Positions 23,666 to 35,318 of a stretch of 64,000 nucleotides of DNA are shown piece by piece (within the stretch, counting starts at the first letter, position 1; each line of letters begins with the position of its first letter). This DNA comes from Dipteris shenzhenensis. Lineage: Eukaryota > Polypodiophyta > Polypodiopsida > Gleicheniales. The stretch lies in the NCBI GenBank assembly GCA_047967505.1, contig CM106538.1; one strand, 5' to 3'. The position numbers were made by a program, and so were the translations under genes. The notes under the pieces are model-generated. The model did no database searches. It saw only the letters and a program-made list of their open reading frames with translations, and was not told the DNA's origin.

Positions 23666-23922
23666 CTTGTGGTGTGCACTACTAAGAAACCCAATGTATC
23701 ATGTGTGTTCAAGGGGTACTTCAAAAACCCCTCAACTAAAATTTTCCCCCCAATAAAAACACCCCTCTTTACTTATAAAATAAGCTTTTTTTTGTAAAGT
23801 TGAATTAAAATCCCCCTCATGTTATTGTAATCCAGTGAAATTTTCCCAAAAGATTGAATTAAAATACACCTCCTTTTGAATGCACATGGTACACTAAACT
23901 TTTATGAGGTGAACCCCTCGAG
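23666..23922. mobile_element. hAT-like MITE, copy 2 (257 bp)
   Basis: A perfect 8-bp duplication, GCACATAT, flanks it at 23658-23665 and 23923-23930. It is inverted relative to copy 1: its left part (CACTACTAAGAAACCC, TTCAAGG, AATAAAA) aligns with the reverse complement of 8359-8603, and its right end is CCCCTCGAG. It has no coding capacity. Confidence 0.85.
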
Positions 23923-23930
23923 GCACATAT

Positions 23931-25118
23931 TGACCCCTAGACCCACTACTCGACCTAGAGGTACTTTAATTTTTTAATATTTGTACGTTATATTGTATCA
24001 AAATATTATATCAATTGACATGAATAACACATAAGTGCTTGTGTTTGTCTTACATTGGCAGTATTCATGGCTACACAAGAAGGGATTCAAAATCACGCTA
24101 AGGTACAAGAAAATTTCACACTTCTTGGGAGATCCTGAGCACATGATCTAGAGGTGTGAGGGACCAGGTGTTGATAATGTTGTTGCCATCTTGCGGGGAG
24201 CTAAACATGTGGATGATGATCATGTGGGAGATAAGAATGTGGCATTTAAGGAAACTCCTGAAGTAGTTGATTGATAATTCATATCATGGACCCCATTTTT
24301 TAGAAATTGAGGTTATATGATGTTTGCATCAATGATCATGGACTGTTTTAGTCTCGATATTGAAGTAATGTGCAAGTAAAGCGATGTAGTAAGACTTGGT
24401 TGCAATGAATCAAAAGTTGTTTTGAGAATTATTTCACATAATGTATAGCATTTATACAAATAGCATTTATACAGTAGACTATAGTTTTATTTTTTTCTAA
24501 TGACTGGATGATAGATAGGTGTAAAGATGCCTCCAAAAAAACATGGTCATGCACTAGATGCACCACAAAATTCGAGTAGGCTTGAATGAAATAACACAAC
24601 ATAATTAGCTACACATGAGCATGTTGAATGAAATGTAATTAGAAACACGTGAAGCATCCATTCCTAGTTATCAAATGCGTAAGATGAAATTTTGAGCGGG
24701 CTTGAATGAAATAACATAGCACAATTAACAAAGATGGAATTGTGATTGCTGCTCATGCACATTATTTATTGAAGGTGGAGTTTTGATTGATGAAAAGAGC
24801 ATGTAGGACTTAACATTTGCAAAATAGTGGACTTACATTGTGAAAGGACTTACATTGATGAAGTAAAATTTTGTACAACCCAAAGAGTTTCATTTCAAAT
24901 CCAAAGTGTAGTAAAATCTTCATCTCTTCTGTGCGTTGCAAAGCCTCTTCTTCATTGGCCATGTGTGCATGGATTTTATTCAAATTTTAGTCCATGGAGG
25001 CACATGCCTTGAGGTTGTCGTGCATAAATTTATTTTTGCAATCAAGCGAGGGTCTCACTACAATGTCATTCTTAGCGATATTTTGACCATACTGATCAGC
25101 ATCATAAATTAATTTGGT
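23931..25118. other. AT-rich spacer, nothing recognised
   Basis: No domain, RNA gene or structured repeat was identified between the MITE and Copia D. A phrase of the type GAGCGGGCTTGAATGAAATAACA occurs twice (near 24572 and 24694), suggesting an old local duplication. Confidence 0.45.
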
Positions 25119-25123
25119 GATTT

Positions 25124-25380
25124 TGACAAAATATGAAGAGGGGAGAGGAGAAGAGTGGAGATGAGGAGAGAGGGCACAGCTAGAGAGCACACCACAAATG
25201 ACTAACTGTACACTAGATTTGGTTGAAAAAATAGAATATATACAAACCCTTTTAGGGTTAGGGTTAGGGGATCTAACCCTTTCCTTTATAGCACTCTATT
25301 GGGTTAATGCTATGCACATATGATCACGTGATGGTGCTATGCACACATGATCACATGATGTTGAGTGTGAACTCTCAACA
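25124..25380 (-). repeat. Copia D 3' LTR
   Basis: Reverse complement of the Copia C LTR, with the telomere-like run TTAGGGTTAGGG near 25254-25268. The purine tract (reading GAGGGAAGG on the minus strand) sits at 25381 onward. Confidence 0.94.
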
Positions 25381-25468
25381 CCTTCCCTCAAGATCAACAT
25401 CATGAAATAGGCCTTCCCTCAAGATGATGATTCTTGGGAATCGAAGAAGAACTGAGCATTACATTCCA

Positions 25469-26930
25469 TCACACCCCTTTAATGGGAATGTCCTTCCTCT
25501 ACATCAAACCAAGAGCTAGTCGGTGTTTCTCGAATAGCTCTTTACCGAGTGGTTTGGTAAATATGTCTGCAACATTCTCTTTGCTATCACAATGCTGTAG
25601 TGTGATTTCACCAAGTAACACTCTTTCTCTGATGAAGTGCTCTCTGACATCAATGTGCTTTGTCTTGGAGTGATATACTAGATTCTTGGCCAATGCTTGA
25701 GCCGATTGATTATCGCAATATATTGTTGTTGGCTTTGACTCATTAAAGTAATCTATTTCTGACAATAGTCTTCTAAGCCATATAGCCTCACATGCACCTG
25801 TAGTGAGTGCTCTATATTTTGCTTCCAGTCGAAGACAAAGAAACAGTTTGTTGTTTGTTTGACAACCATGAAAATGCATATCCTTGTGTTGATCTCCTAG
25901 TCTCATGATCTCCGGCATAGTCACTGTCATAGTATCCATGCAACCATGGATGACTTCCTTTGTATTCTATCCCAAACTGTCTTGTACCTCTGATGTATCT
26001 CAAGACTCTTTTGGCTGCATTCCAGTGAGATTGTTTTGGATTTGCCATAAACTGTGCTAGTGAGCTTACTACATAACAAAATATTTGGCCGTGTGATTGT
26101 CAGATATATAAGAGATCCGATGAGTTGCCTATAGTACCTGTCAATGACTGTAGGCTTTTTTGAATCTTTAGTAAGTTCCAAACTCTACTCCATGGGAGTG
26201 GCTGAAATCTTGCAGTCTGCCATATGAAACTTCTTCAGGAGACTGTCAACATACTTGAGCTGACTCATGAATGTGCTATCTGAATCTCTCCAAAACTCAA
26301 TTCCAAGACAATACTTGAGCTTTCTTTAAGCCGTAGAGACTTTTCTTGAGATGGCAAACCTTATTCTCCTTTCTTGGTTCAACATAACCTGCTGGTTGTT
26401 GCATGTAGACTTCCTCGCCTAAATAACCATTGAGAAATGCATTCTTGACGTGGAGCTGATACACATTCCATCTGTTGAGTGTCACTAGGGATATCAAGAA
26501 CCGTATGGAATCCATATTTGCTACTGGAGCATAAGTCTCATCATAGTCCTGACCATATTGTTATGCAAATCCTTTTGCAACTATCTGGCTTTGTATCTTT
26601 GAATACTTCCATTTGGATTGTACTTCACTTTGTATACCCATTTGTTTGCTATGGCCTTCTTTCCTAGTGGAAGGTCACATAATTCCCAAGTATTATTGTT
26701 ATACAAAGGATCCATTTCTTCATTCATAGCAGTTTGCCACTCTGGCTTGTCTACTGCATCTTCGAAGTACACTGGCTCTTCTGTAGCCATGATGGTAGTC
26801 ATAAGAGCATAGTTGGTGGTTTCAACTTGAATTGCTTTGCCTTTTTGAACATATGTCAATCTGGCTGGAGATCTGCTTTCCCTAGTAGACCGTATGAGCT
26901 ATTGTGGCTTTGCTTGGGGTGTTATTGGCA
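25469..26930 (-). pseudogene. Copia D reverse transcriptase-RNase H, active site deleted
   Basis: Reverse transcriptase begins near 26930 and runs through NNTWELCDLPLGKKAIANKW and HVKNAFLNGYLGEEVYMQQP to LYGLKK. There it jumps straight to the SYCLGIE-like block near 26310. The missing part, present at about 21180-21408 in Copia C, holds the YIDD box. RNase H follows with frame changes near 25930 and 25815, and ends with ADIFTKPLGKELFEKH at about 25530. The last codon is at 25469. Confidence 0.92.
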
Positions 26931-28402
26931 ATTCTTGCTCTTCTTCATCAACCTGTTCTGTAGATGACTGTGAAGTCGGTGCTTCTATCTCCTGTGTAGG
27001 TGAGGTTTTCCATTCTAATTCCTCATCAAAGATTACATCTTTGGAGATAATGACCTTGCGGTTGATGGGATCATACAATTTGTATGCTTTGCTTTCTTCA
27101 TTATACCCAACCATGATGCATTTGCTTGACTTCGCATCCAATTTCCTGCGATGATCATCATGTATGTGGGCATATGCTATGCAACCAAATATGCGGAGAT
27201 GCCCAATGTGTGGCTTGTATCCAGTGAATGCTTCATAAGGAGTCATACCTTGTATCGTTTTGCAGTAGGAAGCCAATTAAGCAAATAGTTTGCAGTGGCT
27301 ATTGCTTCTGCCCAATACTAATTTGGAAGGTGCTTTTCACTAAGCATTTCTCTAGCACTGTCTGCTAAAGTCCCATTCTTCATTTTAACTCTTGCATTCT
27401 GTTGAGGACTATTTGCACATGTGAATTGTCTTCAAATGCCATGATTTTTGCCAAAGTTCATGAATGCTGAAGACATGTATTCACCTCCTCTATCTAATCT
27501 CATGACCTTGATCTTTCTGCTTGTCTGGTTTTCTACCATGGCTTTGAATTCTTGAAATTTGGAAAATGCTTCAGATTTCTCTTTCAGAAAGTAGACCCAA
27601 CAATATCTGTTGTAACTTCGTCGATGAAAGTCAAGTAGTAAAGTGAACCATTGATGCTGCGGGTCTGGGCATAACCCCATACATTTGTATGTATCAAATC
27701 AAGAATACCTCGTGCACGAGAGGTACTTCTGCCAAAGTTGGTTCGCTTTTGTTTGCCAAAGCAGCATGCTTTGCAAACCTTTCCAAGAAACTGTAGCTTC
27801 GGAATCCCAATTGCCATATTCTGATTCCTAAGATCTAACAAGTACTTGAAGTTGACATGACCATATCTCTTGTGCCATTTTGCAGATAGTGGCATCTATT
27901 GCGGTTGAGCTGACATGGCATGCTTATCTAGTACTGTAGCTAGCATTCTATATAAGCATCCTTCCTTGACACCTTTTGCTACTAGCTGACATCTGTTGGA
28001 TTTGTCTCTCATAGTGCATTCATCACTGTCGAAGATGACTTTGTAATTGTGTTCCATCATTTGACCTACTGACAAAAGGTTCTTGTTGAGCTTCGGAACA
28101 TAGAGCACATCTTTCACTAATCCTTTTGTACCAGTGAAATTGTTCATAGGGATAACGCCTATCCCTTGAACTAGATTCGGTGTATTGTCTACTGTGTAGA
28201 TGACATTTTTCTTTCCTTCTAATGGCTTCATTTCTGTGAACCATTCCTGATAATTTGTCATGTGAGATGATGCACCGTTGTCGATATACCAAGGATCATG
28301 TTCCACTTGGTCGACTTGATAGCTGAAATCCTTTTTGGGATTGAAATTAGTGTCTGGGTACATTGTATCAGTCTGATGCATTTCGTCGCTTGCAATAAAC
28401 AT
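26931..28402 (-). pseudogene. Copia D protease-integrase
   Basis: On the minus strand the frame from about 28402 reads DPWYIDNGASSHMT (protease; the Ser of DSG is Asn here), then the integrase zinc region (HKRYGHVNF, CKACCFGKQ) and a core with HTNVWG and LDRGGEY. Compared with Copia C, HTDVWG has become HTNVWG, so a catalytic Asp is lost. Frameshifts lie near 27600 and 27430 and a stop near 27280. The C-terminal FGCIAYAHIHDDHRRKLDAK block is at about 27140-27200. Confidence 0.9.
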
Positions 28403-29479
28403 ATTTCCATGTTTATTTGGAAAATGACTGTGACTAGAATGTCCACCACGATGATTTCCTCTGCCTCAGGAATTCCCTCGATTACTACTGGACTGATCGC
28501 CTTGGTCGTATTGCTTCTTGCGACAATCTCTTTCATGGTGTCCAAACTTGTGACAGTAGTTGCACTGATTGTTTGACACGTTGGTGGATGCATTCCCTCG
28601 TTCTTGAAATCTTCCTCGGTTGGAATGATTTCCTCTTTGCTGATGCTGATGCTGATGCTCACTTTGATTTTGTTGTTGATGATGACCACTTTTCTGATAT
28701 AATCTACCTCTACCTCTGCCTCTGCCTCTGCCTCTGCTTTTGTCTGAAGCTGTGAATGCTTGATCATTAGAATGACCTTTACGTGCTTGAATTGCTTGCG
28801 TCCTGAGTTCTTCACCAAGTAGGACTGACTGAAGTTCTTCCAGTGTTGGAATTTGCCGTTGTATGGCAATACTCTGAACTAGATTCTCGTATCCCTCTCC
28901 TAGTCCATTCAGAATGACTTGAACCATTTCTGCGGGGTTCATTGTCTCTCTTACTGCTGCAAGTTGATTGTTGTATTCTTTTATGCGGAGTACATAAGCA
29001 TGACCGGTTTCGTTGTTGTGAAAACTCTGGTTGATTTGCTTTCTTAGTGTGAGAATCCTGAATGTGTTCTTAGACTCGTAGAGAGCTGCGAACATATCCC
29101 ATGCTTCTTTCGATGTCTTGACTATGTTGAGCTATTCTAGCATGACATCTTGCACATTCTGCTTGATCAGATGATAGGCGTACTTGTCTTTCTTATCCCA
29201 TTCTACCTGAGCTCGGGCAATGGTAGGATCTACTACTGGTGCAGAAACTATTTGTGTAGCTGTAGATCCAATTGTAGATCCCGCTGCTGGTGATGTGACA
29301 ACAGATGGAGTAGAGCTACTTGTGGCTGGATCGGCCAATGGTCTAGGTGTAGACCCATCGACATACTCCCATTTGTCCTGAAGTACAAGAATGGTCTCCA
29401 TTCAGTATTTCCATGTACCATAATTGGAGTTGTGTAACTTAGTAGATGCCTCCAGATTGAGATTGCTAGTCATAGACAT
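28403..29479 (-). pseudogene. Copia D gag
   Basis: The start is placed at 29479 (MSMTSNLNLEAS), matching the Copia C start. A TGA near 29402 falls where C has the Arg/Met-rich YRMETIL block, and a TAG near 29132 comes before SQHSQDIERSMG-like sequence. The frame then runs open from about 29095 to 28466 and includes the zinc knuckle CNYCHKFGHHERDC near 28530-28570 and an Arg/Gly-rich linker expanded by GRGRGRGR. Confidence 0.9.
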
Positions 29480-31919
29480 GGTGCAAGAAATGTACCCAAA
29501 AGTGTCGTGAAAATCTTTGTATGAATCAACTGCAAATACACTAACTGTGCCAAGTGAAATCTTTGAGCTGTCGGTGAAGATAGAACTGCAATATATAAAA
29601 TCTATGATCTGTATTACAAGGCTTGTGGCAATGATGCCAGGAATAGCCAAGAGGCTTTACAAGGCTGAAATGATGTGCACGATGCTGTGAGATAGCCGAA
29701 TAGGCTTTACAATGGTGGCATGTGTGTGTGAAATCAAGTGCTATCTACCCACTGAAACAATATGTAATGCCTCTGTACTCTCTGAAGTTTGCTCACTAAA
29801 CTGATGAACATAAGGTTTCAGGTAATGTAATGATGTGAAACCGTATGTGAGCGTATGGACTACTCCGAGTAGGTACTAGTCAGGAATTTCCGGCATGGCT
29901 TAGATTGGCAACTTGGGGAGATTTAAAGCGTCCCCTCTATGGTGATCTAGCCTACTCTGATCTATATCTATACCAACTGTCGATCGATGAAAGAACAGTA
30001 AATAATTCCTTTTCTTTTGTTCTTTTTAAGTGCTGTGTCAGATGCTCGATGTAGAGAGAAATGTGCGTGAAGGAAGTGGTTTTGTTGGCGAGGCTCAAAT
30101 GTGAGTGTAACTTGCACCAAAATGTGCGCCTGATGTGACAACGCGTACAGCACAAAAAAACGAGCGACTTTCCTTTTTGAAGCACCCTCAAATTCTTCCT
30201 GGATCAAGAGATACGACTTGATCTAGGTGGAGGGGCAAAAGGAGTGCAAATGGTGCTCAATGATGATGTGTCACTATGGGTCACATGCAGTGTGATGTGG
30301 CACTATGACTAGCAAGAGGTGTGCCAATGGACATTTGTGCTGAGGTGGCTGTGGCCATGAAGTGACTGTGGAGCACTGTGTGTGCCTGCAGGGGTCAGTG
30401 CTGATTGGGTGCTGATTGGACAGCTGAGGTGGCACAAATGATGATGTCAGTAGATGATGTGGTAATAATGACATGGCAGTGATGACATGGCTATGCTGAT
30501 GTGGCAGATGAGCTGGTAGCGTGACGTGTCTATGATGACATGGCACAAGTGACGTGGTAGATGACATGTCAGATAAGGTTGACATGGCACATGCTAATGT
30601 GGTAGATTGACTTTGACTCACACATGGCAGTCGGTGACAACTGGCAGATAAGCTGATGATGTGGTAGCTTCATGGGGCTGCTGACATGTCACTTAGAGTG
30701 ACGTGGCAGATAGGGTGCCATGTGTCACAATTGTGACCAAACCACCTAACCAAGGTTGACGGAACCTAACCCTGGTTAGCTCCTATCTGCAACATATCAG
30801 TCTGAGAGCAAGAGAGACTCTAAGTAGGAAGACGACGACGAAATGGCCACTTGGAGAAGATGATGGCAAAGAGACAATCCGTCATTGTGTCGTTGCATGC
30901 AGGGAGCTCATTTTGGAGTTGCGGCGCTTCACCATCTTCTTCACCTTCAAGCTTGCAAGCTCACAGCCGTTTGAGTGATGCTTCGATGCTGTAGAAGACG
31001 TCGAAGCCCGTGGAGGTAAGGAGGCCATTTGGAGCTTCATTGCAGGAATGAAAGAGCGCTGGAGTGCTAGAAGGAACCTTAGAGCTTCTTAGTATAGTCG
31101 GGTGGAGAGGCTATCGCTGGAGCGCTCGCTGAATAGAGAGGCAAGGTTGGAGCGTTGGCCATCTTGCATGATGGAGCGTTGGAAGGTGCTATAGGGAGGC
31201 CGTCTAGGAAGGCACGCGGCTGAGAGTAGAAGGCCGTGGGTCGCACTCGAGGTGAAGTGTTGTTTCTTCGGGATTGCCCACAAGTCTGTTGCAGAAAGGA
31301 GCGCGGTAGGATGGCCTGTTGTCAGAGGGTCACCCGTGAAGCTATTGTTGGGGGGTCGTCCATGGAGCAGTTAATGCTAAGAAGCCGCCTTTACTGGGGA
31401 GCCATCATTTTACAAGCTGAGAGCGTGGAGTAGAGGCCTTGCAGATAGTCATTGAGGCGGTTAAGGAGCTAGCTACTGGTGATGCAAGTGCTGCTGGAGA
31501 CCTTTGTAGTTTGGAGAGGCGTCTGGCTTTCCAAACTATGAGAACTATGAGTTTTGCTTGCCTTGTAGTAGGCCGTGCTTGCTATTGCATGAGCAAGAGT
31601 TAGAGGGTTGCTTATGCGTTGCTAGCTCTCTCAATGAAGCATGTCTCTCAACATGTCTCCCTCTCACAGCAGAAATCTCTCAAGAAGGCTCTACCTATTT
31701 TTCTCACAAACACTTGAAGAAGATCACTCTCTCTTGCTTTCAATCAAAAAACTCTCGCAGTGGAGTTAAATGGATGGAAATCTTTCCAATGAATGGAAAT
31801 TCTCTATCAAAGAAAGTGAAGGTTCTCTCAACAGAAGAGAACACTCAATCTCTCTTGATCTCTCAATCTCTCAATCACTCTCACAAGAAGGATGGCATCT
31901 CAGCAGAAGGCAAAACCAT
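29480..31919 (-). other. Copia D long leader
   Basis: It has the same size and layout as the Copia C leader: AT-rich near gag, a GACGTGGCA/TGATGTGGCA repeat block at about 30420-30740, then a GC-richer, Ser/Leu-rich part. No protein domain was recognised. The repeat block is more diverged than in Copia C. Confidence 0.72.
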
Positions 31920-32194
31920 GCTCTGATACCATGACAAAATATGAAGAGGGGAGATGAGAAGAGTGGAGATAAGGAGAGAGGGCACAGCTAGAGAGCACAC
32001 CACAAATGACTAACTATACACTAGATTTAGTTGAAAAAATAGAATATATACAAACCCTTTTAGGGTTAGGGTTAGGGTTAGGGGATCTAACCCTTTCCTT
32101 TATAGCACTCTGTTGGGTTAGTGCTATGCACATATGATCACGTGATGGTGCTATGCACACATGATCACATGATGTTGAGCGTGAACTCTCAACA
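31920..32194 (-). repeat. Copia D primer binding site and 5' LTR
   Basis: The primer binding site (31920-31931, TGGTATCAGAGC on the minus strand) abuts the LTR at 31932-32194. Here the telomere-like run has one more unit than in the 3' LTR (TTAGGGTTAGGGTTAGGGG near 32062-32081), a length change inside the repeat since insertion. Confidence 0.93.
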
Positions 32195-32389
32195 GATTTC
32201 TCCAAATAACCAACCCACAGTATAATAGCCGGTGTGAGGTGACCACTTGGGCCCGTTGTTCTTGGGGCTGCCTCTTCCCTACAATAAAGTTTTAGAGCAA
32301 ACCAAGAAAATCTTGCACATGGAGCACATCTGGGATCTTGTGTCTCACGACTCTCTGTCCAATGCAATGAGCTTCCACAACAAGACAAA

Positions 32390-32650
32390 GCACCCATAGA
32401 CGCGCACACAGACGTGTTTATTGAACTAAATAAAAAACTTACGGGCGCATCTATTGGCGCGTCTATTTTCACGTCTGGAGACCCACGTCTACTAGCACGT
32501 CTATATAGCAGACACACGCGCGTATAGACATGCATTTAGATGCTTAAATAGATGCTCTTATAAACGTGTTTATAGACGCAAAAATAGACGCTTGTCAAAC
32601 AGACAGACGCGTATATAGACGCATTTATAGATGCACTGATAGATGCGCTT
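32390..32650. repeat. Left subterminal TAGACGCG repeats
   Basis: More than a dozen copies of the motif (T)AGACGCG or its complement CGCGTCTA, in both orientations and with variants such as ATAGATGC. In CACTA elements such repeats are transposase binding sites; that role is inferred here. Confidence 0.82.
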
Positions 32651-33014
32651 TATAATATTTTTTTTAAAATTTACAGAATGCTGTGTATGTTGTGTATGCT
32701 ATATAGTTACAAGAATCCCATTTCCACATTATGTAATTCAATTCTTAAGCCAATGCAATCGCATTTTAATTACAATTCCAAATAAAACATTACAACTCCA
32801 AAACGCAATAAAATTGAAAGCTCAAAAAGTGCTTGTATGTACATATAGCACGAAGCTAAGCCACGTCATGTGGCTTCAAGTACAAAAAATAAGAAAGCTA
32901 AGCCACGTCATGTGGCTTCAAGTACAAAAAATAAGAGAAGTGTATATACAAGAGGCACGAAGCCAAGCCAGTGGCTTTAAGTACAAAAAAGAGTAGCTAG
33001 CACTACTTCTACGA

Positions 33015-34491
33015 CTAATCCTCGCTGCCTTCCATGCTCCCTTCTGTGCTCCCTTCTGCACTCCCTTCTGCGCCTCCTTCGTCGTCTTGTGCACGGGCCT
33101 GTAAACAAGGGACAACATATATCAATGTATGAAAAATCAAATCTTTACTTATTATATTGGCATTATTTAATTACTTTCAAATACCTCGGGGACCGCTCCA
33201 GTAGCCCGGATATACTGCTCCTTAGTAATCAATCCGTCATCATAGAAGTGCCTCCATGTATCTCCTCTGCGATGGTGGCAGTGGTAGGCTGTCTCCACAG
33301 GAGTAGGGTATCTGCCCACGATCTCAAGCTACAAGACGACACAATTTGCGGAGGGATTAGTACAAAGAAACAACCTCCTAATAAACTACATAAGCAATAT
33401 AATTTGAGATCGATACTTACAAATTGGGCCTCCTATGAATCAACACCCCCTGCTCCAAAATGCGCGCTTCCATATTCCTCCATCTGGATCCTTCGTGCCT
33501 CCACGTGCTACAGACTGGGGTCCTCCCTCGCTGACTTCATTGCTTTCTTCCACTCACGCTTGTGAGCGGTGTGGGGCGGGCCCCTTGGTGGTTGACCTCC
33601 CTCGAGCTTGGCAATCTCTGCTAGTGCCTGCCTCTTAAAAGCGAAGATCTTTTATTGCCAAGTATCATAATAATCTTTGACTTGGCCCATTTATCTGTGA
33701 ACTGGCGATTGGGGGGGTTAGGATACCTAGAACGAACAGCAGTGAGGGTCTCATCAGCCAACCTCTTTGGCTGGTCTTTGAAGTGGATAAAGCAATCTCT
33801 ATAATTGTTAGCAATTACAGAGCGCATGAAGGCCATGATGTCCTTCCCCCGCACATCCATCAAGATGCCTCCTGTCTAAGTGATGTCATAGAATATCGTA
33901 CCATCACCCGAAGGCACGTCTAAATCATCTGAATCATCATTGTCCCCACCGCCACCCCTCCCAAAGCACTGTGCCATGCATCCCCCACCGCTTTCCCTGC
34001 TACTACGCCCTGCTACTGTGTCGTTTCAAGCTCGTACGTTGGCCACTCGTAGCTGGAGACTGCACGGGACTACGTTGACCACTCGTAGCTGGAGAATTGA
34101 GTCTCGACTGCACAGGAGTACGTCGACGGCTCTACGAGACAGAAGGACCTCCTGACGGCATGGGGGAAGGGGCATAAGACGGCATGGCAGAAGGGGCATA
34201 AGACGGCATGGGGGAAGGGACATAAGACGGCATGGGGGAAGGGGCATAAGATGGCATGGGAGATGGGCCTACGCTGTGTAGCCGGCTGGGCTGTGCTGAC
34301 TCCGCTGGGGTGATCTCAGCTGGTGTGGGGTGGTTTGGAGTCTGTAGTGCCGACTCCTGGGGGGTGTTTAAAGTACCTGTCATATACCCGTATAACTCCG
34401 CAAGACTAGGAGGGTGCCCTAAAAGGTTATATAAGTCCTTCCAAATAGAATCCCGAGGATCAGGTGAGCTAGAAGCGCTTCCTAGCCACAT
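33015..34491 (-). pseudogene. CACTA accessory gene (Ptta/En-Spm, Transposase_24-like), broken
   Basis: The start codon at 34491 follows a splice acceptor (TTTTTTCCAG near 34502), so a leader intron is likely. The N-terminal part is Pro/Ser-rich with five copies of PSPMPSYA (34145-34260), an 8-residue tandem repeat. The middle reads MAFMRSVIANNYRDCFIHFK and KRLADETLTAVRSRYPNPPN, like the plant Ptta/En-Spm family. Downstream exons are supported by splice signals: donor at 33420, acceptor at 33329, exon 33185-33328 (HCHHRRGDTWRHFYDDG), donor at 33184, acceptor at 33099, and a last exon 33015-33098 with an EGS repeat tail. Frameshifts near 33680 and 33570 and stops near 33510 and 33430 break it. 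Confidence 0.75.
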
Positions 34492-34569
34492 GTTGATGAA
34501 CTGGAAAAAAGAAAAAAAATCTATTACTGATGAGCTAAGAAGAAAGGGGAAGGGAAGAGAGGATTACTA

Positions 34570-35280
34570 ACTGTCGAAGCGCGTCTATAGACGCGTCTGA
34601 TTAGCGCATCTATTTTTGCGTATAACAGCGCGTCTATAGACGCGGCTGTCTACGTCTGTAAATAGGCTAGACGCGCGTTTAGACGCGCCTGTAGATGCGG
34701 TTTTAGATGCGCTCTGAGACGTGCCTATAGACGCACTCCGACAGATGGACTTTTCTAAAGAGTAGAAAAGGACACTGTGCCCGACACACAAACGTGACAC
34801 TGATACCCAGATCATGCATTTTTTGGATACGAGAAAGTACAAATCCAAAGAGAGCAAACTTCCAAAGAAGATCAACTGCAAAAAGACTTACCTTGGATAG
34901 AGGTATGGAAGGTTCTTCTCCTTTTTCAAAGTTGCTTCTCCTCCTTGTTCGCCCTCCTCTCCTTTGAGCTTGGAAGTAAGTGTGGGTGCCTTCCTCTTAA
35001 GTGTAAGCTTGGAAGTAAGAGTGGGAGCCTTCCTCTTAAGCGTCAAAACTGTGGATCTGCTAATAAGGAAGCAAGCAAGCCGCGAAGTATAAGTAATGTG
35101 AAGAAAAGCGAAGCGAGCGCGCTAAAAGCAGGTTAAAAATCGCATCTATAGGCATGTCTAAAAGCGCATCTAAATACATAGAGTAGATGCGGTTTTAGAT
35201 GCGCTTTTAGACGTGCCTATAGACGTGCACCACAGAACAAACAGACGTGCTTTTAGATGCACCACAGAGTTTAAAATTAA
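34570..35280. promoter_or_regulatory. Central region between divergent CACTA genes, with terminal-type repeats
   Basis: Two clusters (34575-34740 and 35120-35270) repeat the same TAGACGCG and TAGATGCG motifs as the element ends. They flank the presumed start regions of the two divergent genes. This could let the transposase bind and repress its own promoter, or may reflect a nested deleted element. A 27-bp near-repeat (AAGCTTGGAAGTAAG units) lies near 34965-35035. Confidence 0.6.
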
Positions 35281-35318
35281 ACATTTGAAGAAGAGCAAAT
35301 TTTTGTGGGTTGTTTGTT

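Larger units (their letters stand above)
25124..32194 (-). mobile_element. Copia D: structurally complete, inactive sister of Copia C
   Basis: It lies on the minus strand, with LTRs at 31932-32194 (5', 263 bp) and 25124-25380 (3', 257 bp). A perfect GATTT target duplication is seen at 25119-25123 and 32195-32199. The same domain order and the same kind of 2.5-kb leader as Copia C are present. It has its own set of stops and a roughly 225-bp deletion that removes the reverse transcriptase active site, so it is dead even if stops were ignored. Confidence 0.96.
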
